A stretch of DNA of 64,000 bases from the NCBI GenBank assembly GCA_038503075.1, contig JBCAML010000006.1, positions 124,001 to 188,000 of the forward strand, written 5' to 3'. This document shows, one piece after another, positions 12,401 to 24,796 of the stretch. This DNA is from Gyromitra esculenta (Eukaryota; Ascomycota; Pezizomycetes; Pezizales; Discinaceae). Position 1 is the first letter of the stretch, and every line of letters starts with the position of its first letter. Under the pieces are notes generated by a model, which searched no databases, was not told the origin of the DNA, and worked only from the letters and a program-made list of their open reading frames with translations. The position numbers were made by a program, and so were the translations under genes.

Positions 12401-12550
12401 ATCGTTGCCTTTTACGATGCCACAAGCGGTGAAACATTTGGCACCGACCGTGCCACTGTTTTTGAAGGCAGTGCTGCTGATCTTGGTATTTCGTTTTCTT
12501 TTATCTTCGCTGTGATGATGGCCCTGGTAGGTCAGTTATTCTTCTTGTAA
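9470..12550 (+). CDS. Ser/Thr-rich, probably GPI-anchored cell-wall protein
   Basis: Three exons: 9470-10364, 10424-10545 and 10595-12550, giving 990 residues. Intron 1 (59 nt, phase 1) has GTAAGG, a CTAAAC branch site and CAG. Intron 2 (49 nt, phase 0) has the less usual GTTAGT donor and TAG; without it the frame stops in the middle of the low-complexity region. A basic N-terminus followed by a hydrophobic stretch (about residues 32-58) ending in ALAASA looks like a long signal peptide. Most of the protein is a low-complexity run of Ser, Thr, Ala, Val and Pro (TTTS, TSTS and similar), the pattern of heavily O-mannosylated wall proteins. The C-terminus ends in a hydrophobic tail (FSFIFAVMMALVGQLFFL) behind small residues, as in a GPI-attachment signal. 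It likely sits in the wall or outer plasma-membrane leaflet. No enzymatic domain is visible, and low complexity makes orthology uncertain. Confidence 0.8.
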
Positions 12551-14888
12551 TCATCTTGTAAACATAGGAGTTGTTTTTTTTTCCCTTTTGTCTTTGATTG
12601 TTTCGACACTTCTCTCATACTAGAATGAGTCTTGTGCGTATTTCTTTCCTTCTTTATATTCCATTACTTGTTTATTGCGAAATGAATATAATACAAATAC
12701 TTGCTAAGACTGGAGGTTGAAATATGTACTTTATTGTTACTTAATTCAAACTATTCGATTCGATCCTCTCCATTTATTTACCCTACCCCTACACATAAAC
12801 AACAATATCGAAGTATTGGCTATACAAACTTTAGCTGGAGCTTACGGAACCTACTACGAGTGATGGTCCATGCATCAAGTAGCTCCTGGGAAGTATTAAC
12901 GAATACCTTCAACCGCCAAATGTGCCTTCTATCAACTACTTCTGGCCTTTATCATCTAGATGATAGTGCAAAATATGTATGTCATAGTATACGCACAGTC
13001 TATTACGAATTTATTAAAATACAGGACGCTTGCCGCTAAAGAACTACTTCTAGTTTGCAACTACTACACAGATATATTTAGCATAAGCCAGCTACAGACC
13101 GAGTACGATATATAAATTAAATGTAGTGATATTACGACAAGTAACAAGGAAAATTTCCTGGATAACGGAGGCAACCAAAAAGTCTTTAAAGAAATTTTTG
13201 TGAACCCCTATAAACCCGGAATTTAAACCCCAATCCGAAATAGGAGCACCCCGAGTTAATTCTCCTCGGTATATTTTCTCGGCTTCCGTTTAATCACCAA
13301 CCAAAAAAAAAAAAAACACTCCACAAACCGAGATCCCTCTACATTCTACAATTTACCCAACCGCCGATAAAATTACGCAATATCTCCTGTAACTCTAATC
13401 TCACCACTCAACAAGATAAGTCATAGCCAACTTCAGCTCAAAAATCGACATAAGACTCACAGTACCCGAGATGAAGCCCACTCTACTACCAAAATCAGCT
13501 AGCCACAGCTTAAAACACGAAATCCTTAACGACTTTAACCAATTCCCTTTCCTACCGCCCATCTTAGCATTCATTAGCCAGATTACTATTTTTGGCACTA
13601 GTGGGACCCGAAACGACTGCTGTCTCAAACACGGCGGTATCCGAAGCGTCAACGAGAGCGTCTACCAGAAAATTCGTTCATTCATTCCAGGAATTAGACC
13701 TTAGAGTAGATCTTCTAGTAAAGACTGTAGGAGGAATCACCAGTGGGTACCGATGTTGTCAGTCACAATCAATAATATCACGTGAGGGTCGGTTATGCCT
13801 TCTAAAACCAACCAACAACAAACGTCAGCATCGTCTAAAACCTAACCAGTCAACCAAACCCACGATTCCAGCGAGTTCAATTCGGCTTCAGAACCACGAT
13901 CGTACGCTAAAGGAAACCATAACCTCCGTTCTATCATCTGTAGGCACACGTACAAGACATAACGGTATCATTTTAAAATTAAAACTTTACTGGGAAATGA
14001 ATAGAAATTTACTCTCGTTTCTTTGTTCTCGCCCTGAAGGAAATCAAGTAAAAAAGAAATCAAAATTTTATTCCAAAACTTCCCAGCCGAGAGATTAATG
14101 AACTACCAGAGTACACCTCCTCTCTAGCCAGCCAGTTTCTCCTCCCAGCCAAGAGAGCGAAGCATAAAAAAAAAACACCTTATACGCTCGGCGCAATCAA
14201 ACCCTCTAACAAATAAAACACCAATCCCCAAATCCATCTGGCCCAGCCACCTAAAACCAAAAACCATATCATTCTTTTTTTTCTCATCTCAACTACCTAC
14301 ACATCTCCCATTCGTCCGCCATTTCCCCAAATAGATACAAGAAAATTCGTCAAACAAAAGAAACATCCAGAAACGAGCGGGTTTAGTTCTGCAAACCGCA
14401 AATGCATTGTGGGGTGTTTGCTCTCCATCAAGAGGCCAACGAGAGCAGGGCAGGAATACCAACCCAACTATCAAAAAAGATAATCGTTTAAACAAGACAG
14501 GTCATCATATTCCACTTCCAAAAAGACCGCAAACCACACCAATCGCAACTTGTCATCACCGATATCCCAACCCATCAAAATAATAAACGCCAATAAGGTC
14601 CTCCACAGAAAATAAAGTTAGAAGGTATCAATGTCCCAAGAATAAGAAAAATCATAAACGATTGAAATGAACAAGAAAACAATAAATGAACATAGAATAC
14701 TAAGTGGAGATGGGTGTACAATATACCCCACAAAAAAAACGAAAAGCAAAACAAAAAACAAAAAACAAAAAAACCCTCGCTATGAATGCCTCGAAAACAA
14801 AACCAACCCAATCTCGTTTGTCGGTAAATAAATAAAAAACAAAATAAAACAAACAAACAAATTAACAGAGACCAATTCGTAAAACAAT
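12551..14888. other. intergenic DNA between convergent genes
   Basis: Downstream DNA of both the wall-protein gene and the Boi-like gene, so it should carry both 3' UTRs. It includes a poly-A tract near 13302-13316 and, at about 14690-14860, long A-rich runs with repeated AAAACAAA (T-rich on the Boi-gene strand). Frames at 12701-13039, 13592-14098 (plus) and 14575-14856 (minus) look like chance frames in biased sequence. Confidence 0.5.
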
Positions 14889-17800
14889 CTAGATCCTCTC
14901 CCCGTTGACCTCAACCTCAAAGCCGTCTTTCTTTTGCTTGATAGCCTTGGCGAGCATCAACTCTCTCATCCAGTCAATTCTTTCCTCTCGGCTGCCAACA
15001 GCGAAGTAGTGAACCTTGCCAATACCACTCTTTCCTGCCTCCGGCGCCGCCGGTACGAGTTGGAAGAAGTATGCACCGTTCTCACCCTCACGGATGTTTT
15101 TCCTGCCGAAAAACTTGGCACCCTTGAAGGCGGCAGACAACTTGTGGCTAGCAGTGGTGGAGCAGGCTACAGAGTAGTTATCCATCTCGATGAAGCCATC
15201 CTCTTTCTCCATGTGCTTAGCATATCCGAGACGAGTACCCTTGAGGACGAAGTGGTAGTCTGGCCATTCGTGACGGAACCAATTGGTTCGGCGCTTCTTC
15301 ATCCAGCCAGAGTGAATTCTCTGTGGTGGTGGTGAAGGAGCCATTTTGATAGCTTCCTCATCTTCCTCAACCAATTCCCATTCTGCGTTCTCATCTAGTA
15401 CGGTCATGTGCAATGGCTGGGGTCTGAACTGGCCAGAAGCAGTAGTACGGCGCGTAGGAAGGGGGAGAGGAATGGTGGGGAGAGGAGAAAATTGAGCACG
15501 ATCAGGGGTGGGGAAGCGCCTGTAGCGCATATCAGGAGGAGCTGATTGAGACTGAGAGCGATCATTGATAGGAGGAGTGGAAGTGTAGACAGGCACATCA
15601 GCTTCTGAGAAGGGTGTGGTGGTGCGCATCATCCCAGATGGGCTACGCATGCGAGACCCTGGGGATGAGGGATTGAAGTCTGGCGGGCAGGGACGTTCCA
15701 TTCCCATGGTTCGGAGTCCTAATGATGGTGTCTTAGAGCGAGAGGGAGGAGAAACGGCAGGTGTCGGGGGTGGCTGCGAAGCAGAAAGAGGAGGAAGAGG
15801 AATTGAAACCGAGGTAGTCGAACCATGAGACGAGGTAGGTGGAAGCATGGAGTCGCTCCTGGGAAGCAATGGCGGGCTAGGAGTTGCGGAAGGTGTAGGT
15901 GGCGGCATCATGGTTCCTCTCAAGTGAGCACGAGCGAGATCCTCAGCAGACTTAGTAGGCACGGGTGGTGGGGATGCTCTGCGCTCCTCGAGATGCTGAA
16001 GGTGCTGAAGCGTCAAGAACTGTTTCACATTCTCCAGAGGATCCATGCGGCCAACATCCTTGAGGGTACCCTCTTGAAGCTTAACCTCACGGCTGTGAAT
16101 AGGTCCCAAGACATCGCTAGATGCAAGAACACTAGGCGCAGCCATAGACCCAGGTCTTGTCAAAGCCTCGAAAGCTGATAGTCTTGGAAGGGCCGAAGCG
16201 TCAGCAATACTAGGAGTCGTTGCAATCAAGATAGTTCCGTGTTCAGGAGATCTGCGTCTCCGTTGTTCAGCAGCTTTGGTACCATGCTTACGACACTTGT
16301 CGCCCTTGGAGCACTTATGAGGCTTCTTTTGTTTGGGCTTGCTGGAATTCTGGAAGGAAGTGAAATCGTCAATATTTTTGCTGCGTCTTGCCTTGCTCGT
16401 ACTCCTGACGGACATGGAATCATTGGGGCCAACGTTCTCGGTTCTTCTTCGACGAGGGGCAGGAGACTTGGTCCTGCGGGTACGAACGATCACGTGTTCC
16501 TCAACATCATCGATAGAAGGCATATACTTGAGTTGATGCAAGTAGCTCGAGTCAGCATCAGAGACGGCGGAATCGGAAACAACATTGTCAACCGAATAGT
16601 GCTTCCTGGGAACGCGGGCAGTAGTCCTTCGGGCACGCTTCCTGATCTGAGAACGCATTTTCGGTGCACGCTCCTCATCGGAGGAATCTTCGCGTTCAAT
16701 AACTTCCTGTCGTCTCTCAGCTCTGGGGAGAAGTGTTGGGAGATCTGGAAGCGCTTTGATACCACTTCCAGATCGCATGTGACCAACCTCGCGGACAACC
16801 ATCTGACTTTGATAAGGCCTAGGAGATGACTTGGAAGCTCTCGAGCGAGTTGACGACTTTCTTGAAATGCGTGGAGCAGTATGAGAGAAAGGTTCCTGCT
16901 TCACAGGAGGTGATGAAGCGGTGCGTGTGCGGAGATGGTGGATTTCTGACCACAACTCGATACGTTTGCCGAAAGATTGGATATCAAGCTATTCACATGT
17001 TAGCGAACTATTTATTTGCATAGGGCCTGAAAACTCCAAGATCAAGTTTTTCCTCCACGAACCTCTTTAAGATCTTCCCACTTCAAGTCTACAAGAATCG
17101 GACCGGAGATGTCGTTCTTTTCGAATTTGTCTACAAGTTCCTTCTCAAAGCCAAGGGCGGACATCCAAGCGCAAACTTGCTTCGGACACCAGCTCTTGAC
17201 CTCATCGATATCGTAATCACTGATTACTTGTGATAGTTCGCTCATTGGCCGAACTTCCGGTTCTCGGAACAAGTACGGAAGACTCTCATCTATTGCAGAC
17301 GGAGGCTGGGGGAAGTGAGATGGCGATGGAAGCGCTGGTGGTGAGGCTGGTGAAGCTGAAGCTGAGGGCGTAGGCGGCATTACAATGCTCAAACGGGGAA
17401 TGGTGATGTGAGCAATGGAGGAGGGGTGAGAAGTGCTATACGAACGGAATAAATGGGGTCCCTTAGGTCCGATAGTGCTGATGCTATCATGGGAGGATGA
17501 AGGTGGGGTGTTCAGCGAGTATGAGCGGAACATGGAATGCCCCTTCTCATCTGAAACCTCTACCATCTGAAAGTTTCCTACAGAATATTCCGGCACAGGT
17601 GATGGTGGTGTCGCTGGCACGTCGTAGGATTCCTCATATTCTGACAACGATGTGAATGTGAGTTCCCCGTCTGTGCTCCTCCTGCCTTCGAACGAAGAAT
17701 CGCTGTCGCTGAGCATCTCAGTCACCATCCTAGCTCTTGCTCCCAACGAGTCGATGCTCTCGGCATCCGAGTGTTCAGCGTCCTCATCCTCTGCAGCGCT

Positions 17801-18102
17801 CTCCATAATTACGCTCTCCCTTGATCCCCATCCATTCAACGGATTCCTCCTGTGCTCTTCAAAATCTGTTGCAGAGTCGATTGAGGTGGCTGTTGAAATG
17901 GGTCGAAAGTTGTTTGACATTGGTCGGTTAGGCGAGGATAGCCGTTGAGCTAGGAGTGATGAATGGCGGGCGTACTGGGTTTGATGTGAAGCAAGTGATG
18001 AAGGCTATTCATATAAAACAGGGCTACTGTTAGCTATTACATCCATTTACTGCGCCTCGTTGTCAACCCGGAGTTATCTCAAATAATGTTTATGCTCACC
18101 AT
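14889..18102 (-). CDS. SAM- and PH-domain polarity protein (Boi1/Boi2-like)
   Basis: The core model has exon 17063-17920 (extending to 18004), a 74-nt intron at 16989-17062 (GTTCGT donor, GCTAAC branch, TAG), and exon 14889-16988. Counting from the ATG at 17920 it has 985 residues. A SAM domain spans about residues 240-305 and crosses the intron (WCPKQVCAWMSALGF, then ELDIQSFGKRIELWSEI). A PH domain lies at about 845-970 (SGWMKKRRTNWFRHEWPDYH to WMRELMLAKAI). The middle is a long, disordered, basic and Pro/Ser-rich linker. Yeast Boi proteins combine SAM and PH domains and act with Cdc42 and the exocyst at sites of polarised growth; their SH3 domain is not visible here. The frame stays open upstream of 17920 to an acceptor at 18004. 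A 95-nt intron (18005-18099, GTGAGC..CTAAC..TAG) would join it to an ATG-only exon at 18100-18102, adding 29 residues and giving 1014. That ATG has the better initiation context (GCCATGG). The domains are secure; the N-terminus is moderately sure. Confidence 0.88.
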
Positions 18103-18183
18103 GGCTACTGTGTAATAATTTGCCGTTTGAATAAGCCTGTTCAATTGCGGCTGTGGCTGTGCTGATAGATTTTCCAAAACAAC

Positions 18184-18430
18184 GAAATGGAGAAAAAATA
18201 GAAGCTAGAAGGACTAAATAAAAGAAATAGAGAGGAAATAGAAAAGGGAAAGGAGAAAAGGCAAGAAAGAAAAGGGAAAAAGAGAAAAATAAAAGGTCGC
18301 ACCAAATAGGAAATCCGTTAATACGTTTTAGGAATTCTACAAGCTGATGATGATGTGAATGAAAGCAGAGGAGGAGGAGGAGGAGAGAAGAAGCGGAAGA
18401 GGAGACGAAATCAAGAAGGGGGGGTGAAAG
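18184..18430 (-). promoter_or_regulatory. polypyrimidine tract upstream of the Boi-like gene
   Basis: On the gene's strand this stretch is almost continuous C and T (purine-rich on the plus strand), with a CTC-type repeat (GAG on plus) at 18368-18385. Pyrimidine-rich tracts just upstream of transcription starts are common in filamentous ascomycetes, so this is probably core promoter or leader. No specific factor site is claimed. Confidence 0.4.
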
Positions 18431-18649
18431 CAATGGTCGAGGGTAGGTGGGCAGCGATCACTTAAGTAACCGTCACGGGCTATTTGCTGCAGCTACTCGG
18501 ATGGGGGAAAGAGGGAGGGGGCAGGCAGATGGACTGGCAGCACTGGATGTTCCAGCCAGAGAGGGAGACCAGGTGGTGTGTGGGAAATGGCGAGTACTGG
18601 GGGGAATTAATTCCCAAGCAAGCGAGAATCTGAAGCAGAAGCAACACCC

Positions 18650-18677
18650 ATCAGCTATCAGCCATCAGCCATCAGCC
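18650..18677. repeat. short tandem repeat ATCAGCC
   Basis: Four imperfect copies of a seven-base unit (ATCAGCT, ATCAGCC, ATCAGCC, ATCAGCC). Confidence 0.75.
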
Positions 18678-19420
18678 TCCCCCATTCATCCGCCCATCCA
18701 GCCAGCTGGCCGGCTTGTCTTTTCGTTTGGCTCCTTCTTGCCTCTTGCCTCTGCTTCTCCTGCAACTTTCCTCACCACCATCATCACTCATTTTTTTCTC
18801 TTTGCATTTACACCTAGCATGTCGAGACGAGACCTGGCTGTCAGCACTTGTCCATGGTTGGCCACACAAATAATACATGCGACTTGGGCACACAGCAGCT
18901 GCTTTTCGTAGAGTACCCATCCACCCACCTTGGACATACATGGCCCAGGGTGGTTGGGGTGACGAAGGGAAGCGCTCACGCATATCGCACATACGCGCCC
19001 GCCGCATGAAGTCTACCCCTGGTCGCGGGCTCTGGTTGGTTGTTGTGCTTTATTGGACATGTGGGGGGGAAGAGTGACTCGGGCAAATGGTGAAGTCTGC
19101 GAATGAAGACCGTCGTCAAACCCTCGAAATTCAAAATAGAAGCCTCGACTGGGCTTGTCCTAGTCCGTTTTGGGGCAAACTCGAAATTGTTGATCACTCA
19201 GAATTTTAGCGATGATGGCCGCCCGTTCCCCTACCTACCCTCGCTTTCGGTCCGAAGAATAAAGTGAAGGGAAAGAAAAAAGAAAAAATCAGCCGAAATC
19301 ATCATGCCCATTGTGGAGGATGTCATTCCGAACTTGGATATTTCGTCTTCGCAGTTCCGTCGTCTGCAGGGAAGTGTCTCCGAACTATCGCGCTAGACCT
19401 GGTTCCTTGCACGTCCAAGC

Positions 19421-19440
19421 TCTGTCTGTCTGTCTGTCTG
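19421..19440. repeat. microsatellite (TCTG)5
   Basis: Five uninterrupted TCTG units. Confidence 0.85.
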
Positions 19441-21339
19441 GTTTTGAGATCTTCGTCATGCCCGCAATTGCCGTGCTATGGTGAGCATAAATTAGCCAAA
19501 TCAGTCGTAATCACTCGCCTTTCAGTTATTGCGGCAAAGAGAGAATTGGCGAACCTGCACATAAAACCCTCGCCACATTCTCTCTTATGATCACTGAACT
19601 TCATTAGGATGCATCTCATCGCGATAGATGGTAGTATACATGTACATGTAGTCCTGCGGATAATCAATCCCTCACGGATAACGACTTCCCTAATATTGAC
19701 ATTACATGTAGAGCGTGTTCTCGTTACTCCACAGTGCCCGCTAGGACGTTTCTCGGAGTGCGTGTATTCTCTGGTACCTACATCCTGCGACTTTCCATCG
19801 CGAGATGAGCACGAGTCACGACCCCAAACTCGAATTCAACCGGCACGAATCAGTTTGCTGACCATCGTAATGGATGTTGGTTGAAAGTTAGCGGCCACGC
19901 GCTGAAGGGAAGCCACAGCAGTAGCGAACTATCACGGACTGAACACACAAAACGTCCACGGTCTGGAACTTTCATGTTCGTCTCACGTGCGCGTAGCAAA
20001 AAGTCGCATTTCCACGTTTCTAGGTTGCTCAGTTTTGTTGCCCTTTTTTCCTGGTGTAATGTTCTGGACTTGCAGAAACCGTTATCCCGAACGGGGGCCC
20101 CCATCCACTTCGTCCGAGGAGGAACCATTTTCATTTCTCTTCACACCACTTACCAATAAATACTGTCACTATTAAACCAGGATTCCACCACTCTCGATCA
20201 GAAAAAACAAAAATGTGCCCACCACAAAGTCTCATTCGCTCCTTGCGATAAATACTTCACGCACCCCAACAACATGCTAACCACCTCACTGTCCAATCCC
20301 CATCGCGTGGATTGGTGGATACATCCGGTCTGTACGACACCGCCATACAACCACCAAGTACCGCAACCAGGTCTCTTGCTCTTTCAGTAGGGTTGTAGGC
20401 TTCGCAACACGTGCCCGGACTTCAGGACCCGTTTAATTAAATTTCCCATTACTTATCACAGGTTCCCTTTCCTGGATCATCTCAATTTAAATGTTTACAA
20501 CCTATCATCCCATAACGGTAGCGACTGCGCCTTCTCTCTCTGGTCGTTTCTTATCCAGACCTCTCCAGGTTTGCGGATGTTGGTCGTTGTTGTTTTTCTG
20601 TCGCCAATCGTAATCTCGCATCGAGCTTAATTCTCGCTTCGCTTCCTTTTTTTCCATGCTTGGGCCTTGTATATTATTGCAGCCTTCCTATCTTGTTTCC
20701 CTGAACCGTTGCACAAATTATCGATCTCTCCTCCTTATCGACAGGACATACCAAGAGCAGTGCTCATCGTCCGGTCAGGGAGGGTTTTGGGTTTTTCTTA
20801 TTCGCTGATTAAGTTGATTATCGATATGTAGAACAGGCAATGGCCATCTCTCTATCTTTTTCCCTCTCCTCACGAAACTCACCGATTGCTGGCGAGCATC
20901 AAGTTGAATAAAGCCATCCCTCCCCCGAATAATACTGCCGGCTGCACTGCATATTCAATGGGACAGAGTACCAGGTAAATGATATGGCTGCAAGATATTA
21001 ATTTGTTTGACCCCCTCTTCCGCGGCTTTGCGCGACGTGAGAAAAAAAAAAAAAGGCTGTTTCTGTAAATGTAAGTTTCATGCACACGCGGGCGGGGGGG
21101 GAGAAAAAAACCAGGTCTGGTTTTTCTGACACCTATGTTTCTGTCGTTGTTCCAAGACCTGGACGTAACCGCAGATGTTTCGCGCTCTCTCGGCTAGAAG
21201 CCAGACCTTGCCTCCAAAATTGAGGCAGAAAGGGAAAAACAGGAAGAAGGAAAGGAAAAAAGCAAAACATGAGAGAAAACACAAGAAAGGTCTCAGAAGA
21301 AGGAATGGAAAGGAAAAAAATTTCCTTCTCTGCATTACA

Positions 21340-21490
21340 TAAATGGTCGCTTAAGCGCGAAAGCTATCCTATGCAGCCACGCTTATACCCCGGCGCTTCG
21401 CTGGGTATAGGTCGCTTAAGCAAGAAGGGCGTCATAATTGCGGACGCGCGCATGCCCTTTCTTCCGCCGCGCGTTAGCGAGGCGGAATCG
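21340..21490. repeat. cluster of GC-rich hairpins with a direct repeat
   Basis: GGTCGCTTAAGC occurs twice, at 21345-21356 and 21410-21421. Between them, TATACCC (21384-21390) pairs with GGGTATA (21403-21409) around GCG-CTT-CGC. Further right, AAGAAGGGC pairs with GCCCTTTCTT, and TTCCGCC (21462-21468) pairs with GGCGGAA (21481-21487). Nested GC-rich palindromes like this recall the mobile GC clusters of fungal mitochondrial DNA, but I cannot confirm such an origin. Confidence 0.6.
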
Positions 21491-21910
21491 CAAAAATAAT
21501 AAACGAATGTCTTTTTCATCTTTGCTTTTTTTCCCTCTGATCTTGAGATCTTTGCCGCCGAGCGGTCACGTTTAGTGCGGTGCGGGTGAGCGGATCCTAG
21601 TGCAAAAGTGGGCACCACACCCACTCACTAAACTAAAGGGTATCTCCAGAAACGTTGGTCATCTATCATTACCTCAAGCCCACCAGTATCCACGCTCCCG
21701 CCTGTTGATGAAGCGTTCACACCCATCTCTGCACAACCCCATTCTAGGTGATTTTTGGCTGCACGTGAGGAATCGACCATGCGGGTTTCCCGCCCGCTAG
21801 ACTAATTTAGGCTACGTGCATGGCTGTGCATATGCGGTTCCACCATCGTCCCCCTTCCTCCCACCTCCTTCCGAGTTCTCCGACAAGTGACAAGTCTGTT
21901 GACCCGCTTC

Positions 21911-21940
21911 GTATTGCGTCGTATCGCATCGTATCGCATC
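21911..21940. repeat. tandem decamer GTATCGCATC
   Basis: Two exact tandem units preceded by one degenerate unit (GTATTGCGTC). Confidence 0.75.
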
Positions 21941-24796
21941 GGTTTCATGGGATTGATAGGTCACTGACGGGGCTTCTCTCGAGAAACGGTTAATCATAAA
22001 TTGAGTACAATTAGAATTGGCATTCGATTGGAGTGGATTGAATCAATGGCTGTGGAAGCTAATGGTTGATCAACCAATAGAGCGATCTTCAGGCATGTCA
22101 AAGAGGAAGCGAGAGTGGCACATGGAATTGATAGGTAGGTACCACCAAGCACGGACCATATAACCATCGAACGCTTTTGATGAGGGGTTTCTTTTTAATT
22201 TAGTTTATCGAGGGCTGGAGGGGACGTCTGGATGGACGCACCCGTCTCGTCTCGATGATGTTTAACTTGTTTTAGGTATCATCGTGGAGGGCAGCCCTGG
22301 ACACACGTACTTACTCTGCTTTAGAGCGGTGAATGCTTCATTCCAGCAAAGGTCATGTGTGGTGGAGACGTGGTGGAGTAGGCAAAACGGAGTCTGCTCA
22401 ACCATGCACCCCAGTCGGTCTCTATGCTTCGACTCCACCGGAAATGGAAGTGAAAATTTTGCAGGCTTCTTTACATCACCGAACAACTGAGACCTAGATT
22501 CTTGCGATGCTTCGGTTTCTGTCTAGTCCCCTTTCCCACTAGCTACCCACCTTGTCCAAGATTGAAGCATCTCCTCCGATTTTCATAATTCGCTCTGCTA
22601 TCAAGGTACTGAGATCTAGATTCTGTCGCTATCTTCTTGCCCGTCCAGAAATAATTCATCATACCCTATCAATCGCCCATATCACAATCACATCACCAGC
22701 GCCCTGCAACACTCTCTGGCACGCATTGACCTTAACGACGATCTTATCTGTCATGGCCATTGCCATCCTTGTTGGACACTCGCTCGCTTATGTATTACTT
22801 TTTCTCTCTCTTTCTCAGCCGCGGCCTCGCAGGCTTCTTGTGCTTCCTGAAGCGTCGGTCTTTGCCGTATTATATCGGCTGTGGGGCCGGTGGACGATCA
22901 TACAATGATGGCCCGTACTGAGACCGCTTGGTCCGAAACCCCCAGAACGGACGATGGATACTTTCGTTTCTTTGCGTGTTCGCGTGCACATCATGGTGCA
23001 TGACCTCTTTTTTCTTTTCTTTTCCCCTCTAGTTTTGGCTATTTGGACTTTTCTTTTGTTGTTGGTCTGTGTCAGAGACTCTCTCGGACACGTCCAGAAT
23101 CAGTTTCGCCCTTTCGCAAAACACCTCTTGACGAAATTGCGTCATAAAATAATTCATGGACCCTGCCGATATGGTTAGTCGTTCGCGAATGCCAACGAAT
23201 GAGGAAGTACTCCCCCCCACCCGTTTTGGATTGAGGCTTGGCTGGATTCGTGTTCGATGGCAAGGGCGGTGGATGCGGCGAATTACTGTTTCGAAGGCCT
23301 CCATCTAGACAGAGCATTGCGTGAATGTGTTGCAGATCAATCGCCGTTGCTGGGACTCGATTTTTGTCTACGGGCATGACATTTGAGTTGTCTCTACTGT
23401 TGCTACATCACGGTTAGAGAAGAGACTAGGAGTTAAGGGATTTGAAGGTAGGAGTCTTGTGGAGACCACCATGTTGGTAGGCGCCGTGAATGTCGCGATC
23501 AAGGAAATTTTCTGGAAAGGGATGAACCCACCACAGCGATTGTTCCAGATATTTCTCAACACAACAAACTAAATGATTGCATTCTCTCCTGAAAATTTTC
23601 TTTTCTTCGCCGCCGCTCTCCACCGCTTTGTCGCTAGGAGAAAGGAGAGAACCAGCACGCGCCTGTACTGGAGTGGTAATGAGTCACTAACAGTTTCGAG
23701 GGTATTCTCATCCCTGGGGAATTTTGGTAATAGCCTCCCGGACGGCATTCCCGGCTGGCGTTAATCAGGGAACTAGATACGTGGTGGATACAAGGAGGGT
23801 CTGGTCGGCCATACTTCGAATTTGAGAATCTGTCGATGCCACTCTGAACCAACAAACAACATAATATTGAGTACAAACAGAACATCGTTAATATAATAGC
23901 GGTCGATCGTCCGTGGATATGGGAACTGCAAACATCCACAGACTAATTTGAAGTTTTTCGTCAAGCGAGAGACCCCGAGAGGATCAAGAGACAGGCAAAA
24001 CACATGCTCTCACTCACGACACACACTTTTGCTAGGATATCCCAATGGTAAAAGAAATAGAGATGAACTTGGAGGGCATTTGAAGCGAATAAACCGCTCT
24101 TCCTCTCTCGAGCCAATTGTCACGATAGAAAGCTGATCTGGGATTATCCTTTCATTGGTCCCCTTATCCGTAGGACTGACCAACCGGAGGAATGTATTGA
24201 TAATGCTTGTCGTTTCAGTCAAACTGACTGAAATCTCGCCGTTGGAGGCGAGGTCGAATGTTAATGCAGATATTCCCATCGAAGTGGGAGGAATCGTGGT
24301 AGGTTCGTTGGGTGTAATCAACTGGATCATTAGATCTCACTCGATCGTCCACGATGATGTTAAACGACGGACAAGATAGCGCTGACTCGTCGAGATGGCC
24401 GAAACTAAAACTAAAACTAGCTGGGTACTTGCAAAAAAAGCAAAGCTTAGAACACGCAACTCGCTCCTTTTGCAGGCGGTTGTACGCAATCGTGATATGC
24501 TGTGCCTACTGTTTCACCATCAACAACATCAACACAACTCAGGTGGCACCCGCTCGGAGGCCTTCTTCGGCCGTCCACCAGCCACTGCCAGCAATGAATG
24601 AGTGAATGTAATATGAAATATAAATTGCCACTGCACCGCTTTCCCGGCTGTGTAACGAGTGTCTTCGCCTCCACCTTGTAATCGGAGATCCGTTAAATAA
24701 CAAAATGGGAAAAAAATAGTACGAAGCGCGCTTGTCATTTTTTTTTGACTGTAGCTGAATGATACCGCTAATGCAAGCTTTTCTACTTTTCGAAGT

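Larger units (their letters stand above)
18103..24796. other. 6.7-kb intergenic region without a convincing gene
   Basis: It lies upstream of the Boi-like gene and downstream of the oxygenase gene. Near the Boi start it is strongly purine-rich on the plus strand; further out are simple repeats, a hairpin cluster at 21340-21490 and many mixed pyrimidine tracts of the kind found in fungal promoters and leaders. Open frames of up to about 158 codons exist on both strands (for example 18447-18911 plus, 22552-22908 plus, 23072-23377 minus), but none shows a recognisable domain. An unrecognised small-protein or non-coding gene is possible. Confidence 0.5.

Noticed and set aside
22552..22908. Plus-strand frame of 118 codons with hydrophobic stretches
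   Set aside because: Hydrophobicity is explained by T/C-rich DNA; no start context, splice signals or similarity support it.
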